Positions 38,055-45,166 of a DNA stretch of 64,000 nt are shown here, in pieces. Both the position numbers and the translations under genes were made by a program. Source of the stretch: Cellulomonas uda (GTDB lineage: Bacteria > Actinomycetota > Actinomycetes > Actinomycetales > Cellulomonadaceae); contig NZ_BJLP01000016.1 of assembly GCF_006538705.1 (NCBI RefSeq), positions 1 to 64,000 on the forward strand, read 5' to 3'. A model generated the notes under the pieces. That model searched no databases, was not told the origin of the DNA, and saw nothing but the letters and a program-made list of their open reading frames with translations. Each line of letters starts with the position of its first letter. Position 1 is the first letter of the stretch.

Positions 38055-38338
38055 TTTGGGAGGACGTTCTCCCGGGCGAAGAACGCCGAGGCGCGCTTGA
38101 GGATCTCGACCTCCATCTCCAGCACCCGGTTGCGGCGGCGCAGCTCGACCAGCTCACGGCGCTCGTCCGTGCTGATGCCTTCACGGCGGCCCGTATCGAC
38201 GTCGTCCTGGGCCATCCACCGGCGCAGGCATGACTCGCTGATCCCCAGATCGGACGCGACCTTCCTGACGGGCTGCTGGCCGCTACGGGCCAGGTCGACC
38301 GCTCGACGCCGGAACTCCGGCGGCTTGGCTGCAGGCAC
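38051..38338 (-). CDS. IS3 family transposase orfA
   Basis: A small helix-turn-helix protein that binds the IS ends and, by frameshifting, can fuse to orfB. VRKVASDLGISESCLRRWM is the recognition helix region, and LRRRNRVLEMEVEILKRASA the leucine-zipper part. I start at GTG 38338 behind GAGAGGAG; a further GTG at 38368 would add ten residues. The stop sits in CCAAAATGA, a possible slippery site overlapping the orfB ATG. Confidence 0.85.
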   Translation of the reverse strand: MPAAKPPEFRRRAVDLARSGQQPVRKVASDLGISESCLRRWMAQDDVDTGRREGISTDERRELVELRRRNRVLEMEVEILKRASAFFARENVLPK

Positions 38339-38465
38339 AAGGACTCCTCTCGGAGATGACATCGTCACCTCAGGGCAGGTGTCCGGGGAAGCGGGTCAGG
38401 CTCCCCTGGCCGCCGGCGGGCTGATCACATAGTCCCCACCCGAACGGCGAAGAGCCAAGCAAAGG

Positions 38466-38484
38466 TGTCCACGGAAGCGGGTCA
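38466..38484. repeat. Second IS right-end-like repeat outside the IS3 element
   Basis: TGTCCACGGAAGCGGGTCA closely resembles the IS right end at 38380-38398 (TGTCCGGGGAAGCGGGTCA), same orientation, 86 bases further out. It suggests the scar of a second related insertion or of a longer, composite right end. Confidence 0.7.
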
Positions 38485-38541
38485 GCCTCCAGCCGTCAAT
38501 CCACCGGGAGGGGCGTCATCCACCAGCCGATGTCCCGGGAA

Positions 38542-39870
38542 TTAGCCCGGAACGACCGTGTACTGGGCGTTTGCGCCGTACGCCTTTTCGACATTGTAAA
38601 TGCGCGTGTAGACAACCTTCCACGGCATGTCAATGGTGGGTCTGCACTCACCGGTCAGGAGGCCGGCGGCCAGTACCGTCCCGTAGGGGTAGAACACAGG
38701 CCCGCCGGAGTCGCCGCCGGCGGCGGTGAAAGTCGCGGTACCGTACCCACACCACGTGCCGTCGTCGTAGCCGCATGTCTTGCCCGTCGTTGCGCCCTTC
38801 TTGCAGCGCAAGTCTCCAGTCCAAGTCGATCGCCACGGGCCATCAACCGAGTGGATCTCGTTCGACGAGACGTAGATCTTGCCGATGGCCGGAGCCACGG
38901 GGGAGGGCACAGAGAGGAATGCCCAGTCTTGGTCTGGGAGGTAGTTGGGTTCCCCCATAGCGGAACCACTCGCGTATGCGGGGAGGATGGTGCCGCTGCG
39001 TCGGATCGTGCCAGCATCCACGCAATGTGCAGCGGTTGTCGAGTATGTGGTACCTGTCGAGATCTTCTTCATCGCATACCCGCTCGTACAGTGCGTATAG
39101 CCGCCGACGTCAAGGAATACGCCTGAGGCGAGCGAGTGGCTTTTCACTTCAGGTTGCGCGGGGATCAGGACGACTGGACCTGCGACCACGTACCCGCCTG
39201 TCGCTAACGCGGAGGTCATCGCCTTGGCGAGTTGGTCCACCTGACTCTCAGGCAGTTCGGCGGCCCGGGTCACGTTCGCAGCCAAGACGGTGGGGTCGGA
39301 CCTGATCTGGTCCGGGTCGAGGTTGACCCACCACCGCTCTGCGATCGACGACCCGCTAATTGATCCGAGAGCCAGTTCTGTGAGGGCGCTCTCCACTCGG
39401 GTCTTGTACGCATGCGTGAATGGCAACGAGACAAACTCGTACTCAATGTCTGGCGCCAGATCCTTTATTGCTCTTTCCAGCGCGCTGGCATTGTCGCCAA
39501 CTACGCCGATATATGCGATGGCGCGAAGCGGGTCAACGGCACCGCCGCCGAAGGCGTCGGGATGCTTCTCTGCAAGCAGGTCGAACGACTCGTACGCGGT
39601 GCGCGTGAAGGAGTCGCGATCATACCCCCAGAAGGGTGTTTTGTCGGGGAGGTGGCCGTCGTCGGCATTCTGCATCGCCACCGAGTACTGGGCAATGACT
39701 TCGCCAGCCTTCTCGCGTACCGGCTCGGTGAGTCTGTCGAACGTTTCTGGGTCGATCTCGTCCACGATCCGGACAGTGTCGTCTGCGGCCCGTACCGGCC
39801 CTCCGATAACTGAAGCCCCGATCGCAATCGTCAGTCCCGCCAACGCGCTGATGCTCCTGAATCGTTGCAA
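38542..39870 (-). CDS. Secreted trypsin-fold (S1-type) serine protease
   Basis: A 442-residue exported protein with a signal peptide, a propeptide-like helical region (about residues 35-240) and a chymotrypsin-fold protease. The triad is complete: His282 in TTAAHCVD, Asp315 in PDQDWAFLSV, Ser388 in AAGGDSGGPV. Cys pairs around the triad suggest disulfides, as in streptogrisin/alpha-lytic-type proteases. The best start is a TTG at 39870 behind GGAGGAGGA; an in-frame ATG at 39927 is less well placed. The base composition is visibly lower in GC than its neighbours, and it is flanked by IS sequences, so recent acquisition is likely. Confidence 0.85.
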   Translation of the reverse strand: MQRFRSISALAGLTIAIGASVIGGPVRAADDTVRIVDEIDPETFDRLTEPVREKAGEVIAQYSVAMQNADDGHLPDKTPFWGYDRDSFTRTAYESFDLLAEKHPDAFGGGAVDPLRAIAYIGVVGDNASALERAIKDLAPDIEYEFVSLPFTHAYKTRVESALTELALGSISGSSIAERWWVNLDPDQIRSDPTVLAANVTRAAELPESQVDQLAKAMTSALATGGYVVAGPVVLIPAQPEVKSHSLASGVFLDVGGYTHCTSGYAMKKISTGTTYSTTAAHCVDAGTIRRSGTILPAYASGSAMGEPNYLPDQDWAFLSVPSPVAPAIGKIYVSSNEIHSVDGPWRSTWTGDLRCKKGATTGKTCGYDDGTWCGYGTATFTAAGGDSGGPVFYPYGTVLAAGLLTGECRPTIDMPWKVVYTRIYNVEKAYGANAQYTVVPG

Positions 39871-40004
39871 CGCTCCTCCTCCAGAAAAGTTGCCCAAAGG
39901 ATGCCAGCGGCGAGAGTGCTGCAGCAAGAGTCCGGGGCTCTGACGTGGACGCCGTGGTCGTGACGGGTCAGGTCGCTGTGGTGCGTAGGGATTCCGGGGT
40001 CGGC

Positions 40005-40092
40005 TCAGGTGCGGGCGACCTCGGCGGGGGTGCGAGGCCAGTCCGGAGTGGGGCCTGTGGTGGTAGGTGTCGATGTACGAAGCGATCTCGTG
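40005..40092 (-). pseudogene. Transposase C-terminal fragment (IS3-like)
   Basis: Read on the minus strand, EIASYIDTYHHRPHSGLAS and then, after a one-base shift, RTPAEVART and a stop. This is the usual C-terminal end of IS3-type orfB integrases (YHHRPHSGL..RTPAEV). Nothing else of the gene remains. Confidence 0.6.
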
Positions 40093-40102
40093 ATGTGAGT
40101 CC

Positions 40103-40249
40103 GAGCTGATCCATCACGAAGGCCCCTCGCGCGACCTGAACCAGGTCGAGGCCGCGACCGCGTCGTGGGTGCTGTGGTTCAACAGCGAGCGCACCCACAC
40201 CGTGATCGACGACCTGAACCGTCACGGGTTCTCTGCCGCTTCCTTGTGA
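40103..40249 (+). pseudogene. IS3-type orfB C-terminal fragment
   Basis: The frame reads ELIHHEGPSRDLNQVEAATA and then SWVLWFNSERTH before losing similarity and ending at TGA 40247-40249. This is the ELIxxxGPWRxxxxVExAT..WVxWFN region found near the end of IS3-family transposases. It lies directly before another orfA, on the opposite strand to the fragment on its left. Confidence 0.6.
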
Positions 40250-40263
40250 TGAAGGATGGCGAG

Positions 40264-40575
40264 ATGCCCAAGAAGTACGACCCCGAGATCAAGGCTCGGG
40301 CGGTGCGGATGGTGCGTGAGCACCTGGTGGACTACGGGTCGGTGACGGCGGCCTCGGTGGCGGTCGGTGCGCAGCTGGGGATCGCGCGGGAGTCGTTGCG
40401 CCGGTGGGTCGCGCAGGCGGACATCGACGAGGGTGCGCGCCCGGGTGTGAGCACCGTGGAGTCCGAGGAGATCCGCCGGCTCAAGGCCGAGAACAAGCGA
40501 CTGGCCGAGGCGAACGCGATCTTGCGGGCGGCCTCGATTTTCTTCGCGGGAGAGCTCGACTCCCGCACCCGTTGA
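40264..40575 (+). CDS. IS3 family transposase orfA (second element)
   Basis: A 103-residue orfA: MPKKYDPEIKARAVRMVREH, helix-turn-helix around LGIARESLRRWVAQADID, and a zipper RRLKAENKRLAEANAILRAA. It is complete, with the ATG behind GGCGAG, but the following orfB is truncated, so the element is dead. It differs clearly from the orfA at 38 kb. Confidence 0.8.
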   Translation: MPKKYDPEIKARAVRMVREHLVDYGSVTAASVAVGAQLGIARESLRRWVAQADIDEGARPGVSTVESEEIRRLKAENKRLAEANAILRAASIFFAGELDSRTR

Positions 40576-40577
40576 TC

Positions 40578-40826
40578 ATGGGGTTCATTGACGCCATGAG
40601 AGGCGAAGGCTTCGCGGTCGAGACGATCTGCCGGGTGCTGCGTGAGCAGGGCGTGCGGGTCGCCGCGAGGACCTATCGGGCCTGGTCCAGTCCGGTGCGG
40701 CGGGTCGCTGCCAGGACGGTCGCGGATGCTGTCGTCGTCGACGCGATCCGCTCGCTACGCGTCGACGAGGACGGCCGGGCGACCCCGGAGTCGCTCTCCC
40801 CGACGAGGACCCCGTTGGCTCGTTGA
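40578..40826 (+). pseudogene. Truncated IS3 orfB N-terminus
   Basis: Begins MGFIDAMRGEGFAVETICRV and LREQGVRVAARTYRAW as usual for orfB after this type of orfA. Similarity is lost after about 60 codons, and a stop follows at 40824-40826. The integrase core is missing. The 150 bases beyond hold nothing I can name. Confidence 0.7.
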
Positions 40827-41007
40827 CACTTCCCGGAGCCGTCGGGCTTGGGGACGGTGGTCGCTCTGATCACCCGAGGAGGGTGATGAGCGATAAGCGC
40901 AAGTACTGGCAGTCGCGCCCGAGCAGGCGACCGAGGTCGTGCGACCCTCTGCTACGCCAGTGGTGACTCAACTTGCAGGCGGTTCATGGCGCTTGGGGAA
41001 GAGCGTC

Positions 41008-41037
41008 TGTAACAGTTCGACACGCCGGGCCCGTCTA
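41008..41037 (+). promoter_or_regulatory. Candidate autoregulated ECF promoter
   Basis: TGTAAC (41008-41013) and CGTCTA (41032-41037) are separated by 18 bases and lie 34 bases before the sigma factor ATG. AAC-type -35 and CGTC-type -10 elements are usual for ECF sigma factors, which often drive their own gene. Assignment by pattern only. Confidence 0.45.
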
Positions 41038-41070
41038 TGTCTGTAGAACTAGCAGTGAGGAAGGGGCGTC

Positions 41071-41574
41071 ATGGCGGTCGAGCCGCTGGACTCGGTGGAC
41101 GACATCGGCGGCTTTGTCGCGCGCTATCGACCCGCGATGCTTCGCCTGGCGCTGGGGCTCTGCCGCGACCTCGACACGGCTGAGGACGTGGTTCAGGAGA
41201 CACTCGCCCGACTAGTTCCTCGGTGGTCTATGGTCTGCGCCGCCACTTACCCGTGGGCCTACGTCCGCCAGGCCACCGTGCGGGTGTTCCTTAGTTCGCG
41301 CGACGAGCGCACCGTATACGTGTCGGAACACGCCGACGTAGCGGACGGCCACGACGCGATGGCGGGCGTCGACGACCTGGACGCCGCAGTGCGCCGGATC
41401 CGGTCACTGCCTGCCCGTAGCCGGGCGGTGCTCGCGCTGCGGTACATCGAAGAGCTTGACGATCAGACGATCGCGGACGTGCTGGGGACGACACGCGCCG
41501 CGGTTCGCGTCGCTGCGCACCGCGCCCTTCGACAGCTCGCTGTCCAAACGGAGAGGCACAGGGAGATCAAGTGA
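41071..41574 (+). CDS. ECF RNA polymerase sigma factor (SigE-like)
   Basis: A 167-residue group 4 sigma factor. Region 2 holds YRPAMLRLALGLCRDLDTAE and DVVQETLARL (core binding and -10 recognition). Region 4 holds LPARSRAVLALRYIEELDD and a helix-turn-helix, IADVLGTTRAAVRVAAHRAL. The ATG has GAGGAAGGGG upstream. The stop overlaps the GTG of a membrane protein, probably its anti-sigma partner. The DNA is somewhat less GC-rich than the core genome and lies next to IS fragments. Confidence 0.88.
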   Translation: MAVEPLDSVDDIGGFVARYRPAMLRLALGLCRDLDTAEDVVQETLARLVPRWSMVCAATYPWAYVRQATVRVFLSSRDERTVYVSEHADVADGHDAMAGVDDLDAAVRRIRSLPARSRAVLALRYIEELDDQTIADVLGTTRAAVRVAAHRALRQLAVQTERHREIK

Positions 41575-42188
41575 TCAACGAACGAGCGTTCGCCGACAAG
41601 TTTCGCGTGACGGTCCAGCGCGAGCTCGCGCAAGCCTTGCGGTGCGATGCGTGCTCGGACTCTCGCGAGCATGTCGAAGTCCTGCCCGTGGTAACGCTTC
41701 CCCCAGGACGACAGCCGCGCCGCGCTTTGCTCATCGCGGGTGTCGCGGCGTCCGCGGCGCTGGCCGCTGCACTCGCCGGAGCAGTGTCGCACCAGGTTGG
41801 GAGGGAAGCTTCGACGAATCTTGCAGACACGACGAGCGTGGGCGGACAGGAACCCCGCGCCACAGCGCCGCCCAGCCCCCACAAGGTCGAGGCGGTTGTG
41901 TCCGAGGGAATCCGCACGTTCCTGGGACCGTCGCTGTACACACTGGCAAGTCGCGACGGATGCCTGGTCGACGAGGCGCGAGGGTTCGTCCTTGCACTCG
42001 ACACGAGCTGGCGCTGGGATGCGCAGACGGCGACGCTGACCTCCGTGGCCACGGGAAAGAGCTATGGCCTCGGTGACGACGTCGAGATGGCGGGCAACGG
42101 GTACGGACGGCTGACGATTCCGGAGGCATGCGCTCACGTCGATCTGCCGCTTCGCGGCGTCTGGGACCCAGCGGCAGGAGGCCGATAG
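41571..42188 (+). CDS. Membrane protein coupled to ECF sigma factor, possible anti-sigma
   Basis: A 205-residue protein starting at a GTG that overlaps the sigma stop. It has a cytoplasmic N-terminus of ~48 residues, one transmembrane helix (ALLIAGVAASAALAAALAGA) and an extracytoplasmic domain of ~130 residues. The N-terminal part has a CxxC (LRCDACSDSREH), but not the Hx3CxxC order of ZAS anti-sigma factors. Position and topology say anti-sigma; the family is unknown to me. The outer domain would be the sensor. Confidence 0.6.
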   Translation: MINERAFADKFRVTVQRELAQALRCDACSDSREHVEVLPVVTLPPGRQPRRALLIAGVAASAALAAALAGAVSHQVGREASTNLADTTSVGGQEPRATAPPSPHKVEAVVSEGIRTFLGPSLYTLASRDGCLVDEARGFVLALDTSWRWDAQTATLTSVATGKSYGLGDDVEMAGNGYGRLTIPEACAHVDLPLRGVWDPAAGGR

Positions 42189-42232
42189 CCTGGTGAACTC
42201 ATGGCTGCCCTGTGGCGTGACTTCTGGCCCAG

Positions 42233-42476
42233 GTAACGAAGATCGTGCTGGAGTCCGCGCTCGAGGGTGAAATCACCGCTCACCTGGGTTACGAGAAGCA
42301 AGAGAAGGACGCCTCGCGGGGAGGGTAACGCCCGTAACGGCACCCGGGCGGAGACAGTGCTGATCAAGGGTGGCCCGGTGCAGATCGAGGTCCCCAGGGA
42401 CCGGGCTGGCACGTTCGAGGCGGTGCGGCGTGCCGCGGACCGCCCGATCGACCGCGGTGAGGCACCTCGTACTTGA
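42233..42476 (+). pseudogene. IS256-family transposase N-terminal fragment, frameshifted
   Basis: The first frame reads TKIVLESALEGEITAHLGYE; after a shift near 42320 the next reads ARNGTRAETVLIKGGPVQIE and VPRDRAGTFE. Both are typical of the N-terminal part of mutator-type (IS256) transposases. Nothing of the DDE core follows. From 42477 to 42608 I see no gene. Confidence 0.75.
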
Positions 42477-42608
42477 CGGTCGGTCGGGTCGATGCTCCAT
42501 CACGCCGACGAGCTCGTGCGCGCGATGGATGCACGGACAGGCCGCTGAGCCACCTTCCGTGCCGGCCTGACCGCGCACGGCGCCGATGACGGCGACGAGC
42601 GCGCCGGG

Positions 42609-42725
42609 TCAGAAGGTGCCGGCGGCGGCGGTGAGGCCGGCGATGACCATGAGGGCCAACGACGACCATGCAGCGACGACCCACCACTCGACGTGGTGGC
42701 GTCGAACTGCTCGACGGTCTGCCAT
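42609..42725 (-). CDS. Possible 38-residue single-helix membrane protein
   Basis: A short frame from an ATG with GAGAGAC just upstream: MADRRAVRRHHVEWWVVAAW, then a hydrophobic stretch to the end (SSLALMVIAGLTAAAGTF). It looks like a basic cytosolic start plus one membrane helix. No homolog is known to me. It may be real or chance. Confidence 0.35.
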   Translation of the reverse strand: MADRRAVRRHHVEWWVVAAWSSLALMVIAGLTAAAGTF

Positions 42726-42835
42726 GTCTCTCAAGATCGGCACCCGCAGCCGCAGAGACAACGTCCCGCGCCGAACGGTCGAGAAATCACCCGAACGGGC
42801 GCCATCCGCCGTGCAAGACGGCGCGGCCGCGTGAT

Positions 42836-43348
42836 TCAGGAACCGGAGGCCGAGCGCAGATCGTCCGCGACGTCCTGGAGCTGACCCGCCAGGGCGCTCA
42901 GACCATCCGCGGCGTCGCCGCCCGCGTCCGCCGCGGCGTCGTCGAGGGCCTCCTTCGCCTCGTCCACGCGGGCGCGCGCGTCGTCCAGCGCCCGCTGCGA
43001 CCCGGACGACGCGTCGTCCTTCGCAGCCTCGGCGGCGGCCTTCGCGTCGGCGAGCGCGGCCGTGGCCTCGTCGAGCGCCGCCTGCGCCTCCTTCTTCTTC
43101 TCCGGCGTCAGGTCGGCGAGCTGGTCGCGCACCTCGTCGGCCCGGGCGCGCGCGTCGTCGACCGTGCTGCGCAGGCCGTCGATGGCCTCGCGAGCCTTGT
43201 CGACCTGCGCCTTGGCCTGGGAGGCGGCGTCGCTCACGGCCTTGCGGGCGTCGTCCGCCTCGGAGCAACCCGCGAGCGTGAAGGACGCGGTCAGCGACGC
43301 GGTCAGGACGAGAGCAGCGGCGAGACGGCGGGGGGTCGTCGTGGTCAC
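42836..43348 (-). CDS. Coiled-coil lipoprotein
   Basis: A 170-residue exported protein. The signal peptide ends in lipobox LAGC (Cys about residue 23). Almost all of the rest is Ala/Asp/Glu/Lys/Arg heptads (ARKAVSDAASQAKAQVDKAR and so on), a long coiled coil. I start at GTG 43348; the reading frame upstream of it is a shadow of the next gene. Similar proteins are structural or cell-envelope associated; no function can be given. Confidence 0.7.
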   Translation of the reverse strand: MTTTTPRRLAAALVLTASLTASFTLAGCSEADDARKAVSDAASQAKAQVDKAREAIDGLRSTVDDARARADEVRDQLADLTPEKKKEAQAALDEATAALADAKAAAEAAKDDASSGSQRALDDARARVDEAKEALDDAAADAGGDAADGLSALAGQLQDVADDLRSASGS

Positions 43349-43446
43349 GCGCACACGGTTCCGGACGAACCACCCTCGCGCAACCCCTGCGGCCCTGAGC
43401 GTGCGAGAGCGGCTCGTTGGGGAACGGTGCGCGCACCGCGCCGCGC

Positions 43447-44277
43447 TCACCCGTCGAGGTGCGCGCGCAGCTCGACGACCTCGAAGGCGGGGGTCGTGGA
43501 CGTGGTGAGGGCGTTGCCGTCGATCTCGCGCCACTTGTGCAGAGGGTCGACGTCCACCCGGTAGCGGCCCGTCCACGTCGTCGTGAGCGTGATCCGGGCC
43601 GTGCCAGGGTGGAAGTACGTGCTGAACACGTCGTGGTCGGGGTAGCGGTGGCCCTGTGACGCCGTGACCAACGGCGGCTGACCGTCGGCGAAGTCCCACG
43701 AGTACGACACGGGCGTCGCCTCGATGTCGACGCCGTAGCCCAGCAGGTCGGTGCGCAGCGTCTGCACCTCGGCCTCCGTGTACACGATCGTCTTCTTGTT
43801 CACGAGCACCGGGCCGCCGTCGGGCTGCATGCGCGCGGGAGCGGCCGGGATCGTCAGCCGTCGGAAGTCCTCCTGCGTCACACGCGGGATCAGGTCCTCC
43901 GGGCAGTGCCACCCGACCTGCAGATGCCACGTCTCCTCCGTGCGCAGTCGGCGCCAGATCGGCATGAGCGGCGCCCCGTCCTCACACTCGGGCGGGTCGT
44001 GCTGGACGGCGGACCCGCCCCAGCACGCCTCGTTCGACTCGCGGTCGATCTCCGGGAACCGGCTCCAGCACGGCAGGTCGCGCTTCCAGACGTAGGGCCC
44101 CGCCTCCGGGTTCGCCTCGTACCTGCGAATGCCGTCGGTGGAGCGTCGGGCGCGCGCGCTGAACCCGTCTTCGTCGACGCCGGGCTCGACCTGGAGAGAG
44201 TAGGCCGGGGTTGCCAACCCCACGGCGATGAGCCCGACCAGCGCGGCCAGGAGTGATCGGTGGCGACGCGTCGTCAC
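43447..44277 (-). CDS. Secreted protein with PKD-like domain
   Basis: A 276-residue exported protein beginning at GTG 44277, which overlaps the preceding stop (GTGA). Signal peptide LLAALVGLIAVGLATPAYS. The C-terminal part, SYSWDFADGQPPLVTASQGH followed by FHPGTARITLTTTWTGRYRV, is a PKD-like beta-sandwich. Four to five cysteines lie in the N-terminal half. Its partner lipoprotein is encoded just upstream. Role unknown, probably at the cell surface. Confidence 0.72.
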   Translation of the reverse strand: MTTRRHRSLLAALVGLIAVGLATPAYSLQVEPGVDEDGFSARARRSTDGIRRYEANPEAGPYVWKRDLPCWSRFPEIDRESNEACWGGSAVQHDPPECEDGAPLMPIWRRLRTEETWHLQVGWHCPEDLIPRVTQEDFRRLTIPAAPARMQPDGGPVLVNKKTIVYTEAEVQTLRTDLLGYGVDIEATPVSYSWDFADGQPPLVTASQGHRYPDHDVFSTYFHPGTARITLTTTWTGRYRVDVDPLHKWREIDGNALTTSTTPAFEVVELRAHLDG

Positions 44278-44972
44278 GACGCCTCTACCCACGAGGTGAC
44301 GAGCCAGGCGCCATCGTCGTAGAGGAGGTCGATCTCATGGCTCATCCGACCGCCGATACCCTCGTCGATGACAGACCCGTCGGGGGCGGTCTCGCGGGAC
44401 GGCGCCTGCGTGAACGTGATGGTCGCCGTGAAGAACTCGGCGTCGCGCTCTTCAACCTCGACGTCCGCCACGATGATGCCTCCGCCGTCTGTGACGATGT
44501 CGTTCGCCTCGTACTCCTCCAGCGTGGTGATCACCTGGTTGCAGTACCGGCAGTCGGCGTAGGCGAGCTTCTCGAACGCGTCCAGGTCGTGCGTCACCGC
44601 TGCGTACGGAAGCAGGAGAAGGAAGTACTCGGCGACGTGCGCCGCGGCCTGCTTGCTCGGGGGTGCGTCGAGGGCGTCCGGGCGGGGCGGGGGGACCGTC
44701 AGGTCGATCGACGAGAAGTCCACGCCGGCGCTCGCCAGGGCGGTGGGAGTCGGCGACGCCGACGGGGTCGGTGCGGCGCTCGCGGTCGGGGCGACCGTCG
44801 TCGGGACCGTGGCGGACGGGGTCGGTGCGGCTGCACCGCCGCCCGTGCAGCCGGCGAGCGTGGCAGCCAGGACGAGCGCGACCGCGCCGGACGCGAGCAC
44901 GCGGCGGGCGGGGCGCGGGGTCGGAGGCGTCGTGGTCGTCGCAGTCGGGTGCACGGCCGTGAACATACCCAA
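44274..44972 (-). CDS. DUF6318-like lipoprotein
   Basis: A 232-residue lipoprotein: lipobox LAGC (Cys42), a Pro/Thr/Ser/Ala linker of ~45 residues, then a domain with HDLDAFEKLAYADCRYCNQV and a C-terminal beta sheet. The CxxC-containing domain matches my recollection of DUF6318 actinobacterial proteins. The linker suggests the domain stands off the membrane. The stop overlaps the next gene by four bases. Confidence 0.72.
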   Translation of the reverse strand: MGMFTAVHPTATTTTPPTPRPARRVLASGAVALVLAATLAGCTGGGAAAPTPSATVPTTVAPTASAAPTPSASPTPTALASAGVDFSSIDLTVPPPRPDALDAPPSKQAAAHVAEYFLLLLPYAAVTHDLDAFEKLAYADCRYCNQVITTLEEYEANDIVTDGGGIIVADVEVEERDAEFFTATITFTQAPSRETAPDGSVIDEGIGGRMSHEIDLLYDDGAWLVTSWVEAS

Positions 44973-45072
44973 ACCGGACAGGCGGACGGGGGCGGTTCCA
45001 CGAGGCTGTGGACAACCGTCCGAGCGCGCGGTGGGCGGGGAACGCGTGCGGGGAAAGGGTGCGGGAAAAGGT

Positions 45073-45113
45073 CGACGCCCCGTCCGGCGAGGGATGAGCC
45101 GGACGGGGCGTCG
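45073..45113 (-). terminator. Terminator downstream of adhE
   Basis: A perfect 15-bp stem, 45073-45087 with 45099-45113, and an 11-base loop, 54 bases after the adhE stop. Confidence 0.85.
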
Positions 45114-45166
45114 CGAGCGGGCGGGGCTCTACCAGCGGCCTGAGCCGCGGGAGCCCCCGGAGGTGG

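Larger units (their letters stand above)
37147..38398 (-). mobile_element. IS3-family insertion sequence, 1252 bp
   Basis: The terminal inverted repeats are TGACCCGGTTTACCGGACA (37147-37165) and, on the other strand, TGACCCGCTTCCCCGGACA (38380-38398), 16 of 19 identical. The element begins TG and ends CA, with two overlapping transposase frames (orfA, orfB) inside, as in IS3. No direct target repeat is seen; the flanks instead continue the inverted match (GGAGCC/GGCTCC). orfB has a one-base deletion, so this copy is probably immobile unless helped in trans. Confidence 0.85.

Noticed and set aside
37141-38404. Target-site duplication of the IS3 element
   Set aside because: The flanking bases are inverted (GGAGCC/GGCTCC), not direct, repeats, so no duplication can be claimed.
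40888-40968. Short frame MSDKRKYWQSRPSRR... after the IS scraps
   Set aside because: 26 codons without ribosome site or recognisable similarity; probably chance or a further unreadable IS fragment.
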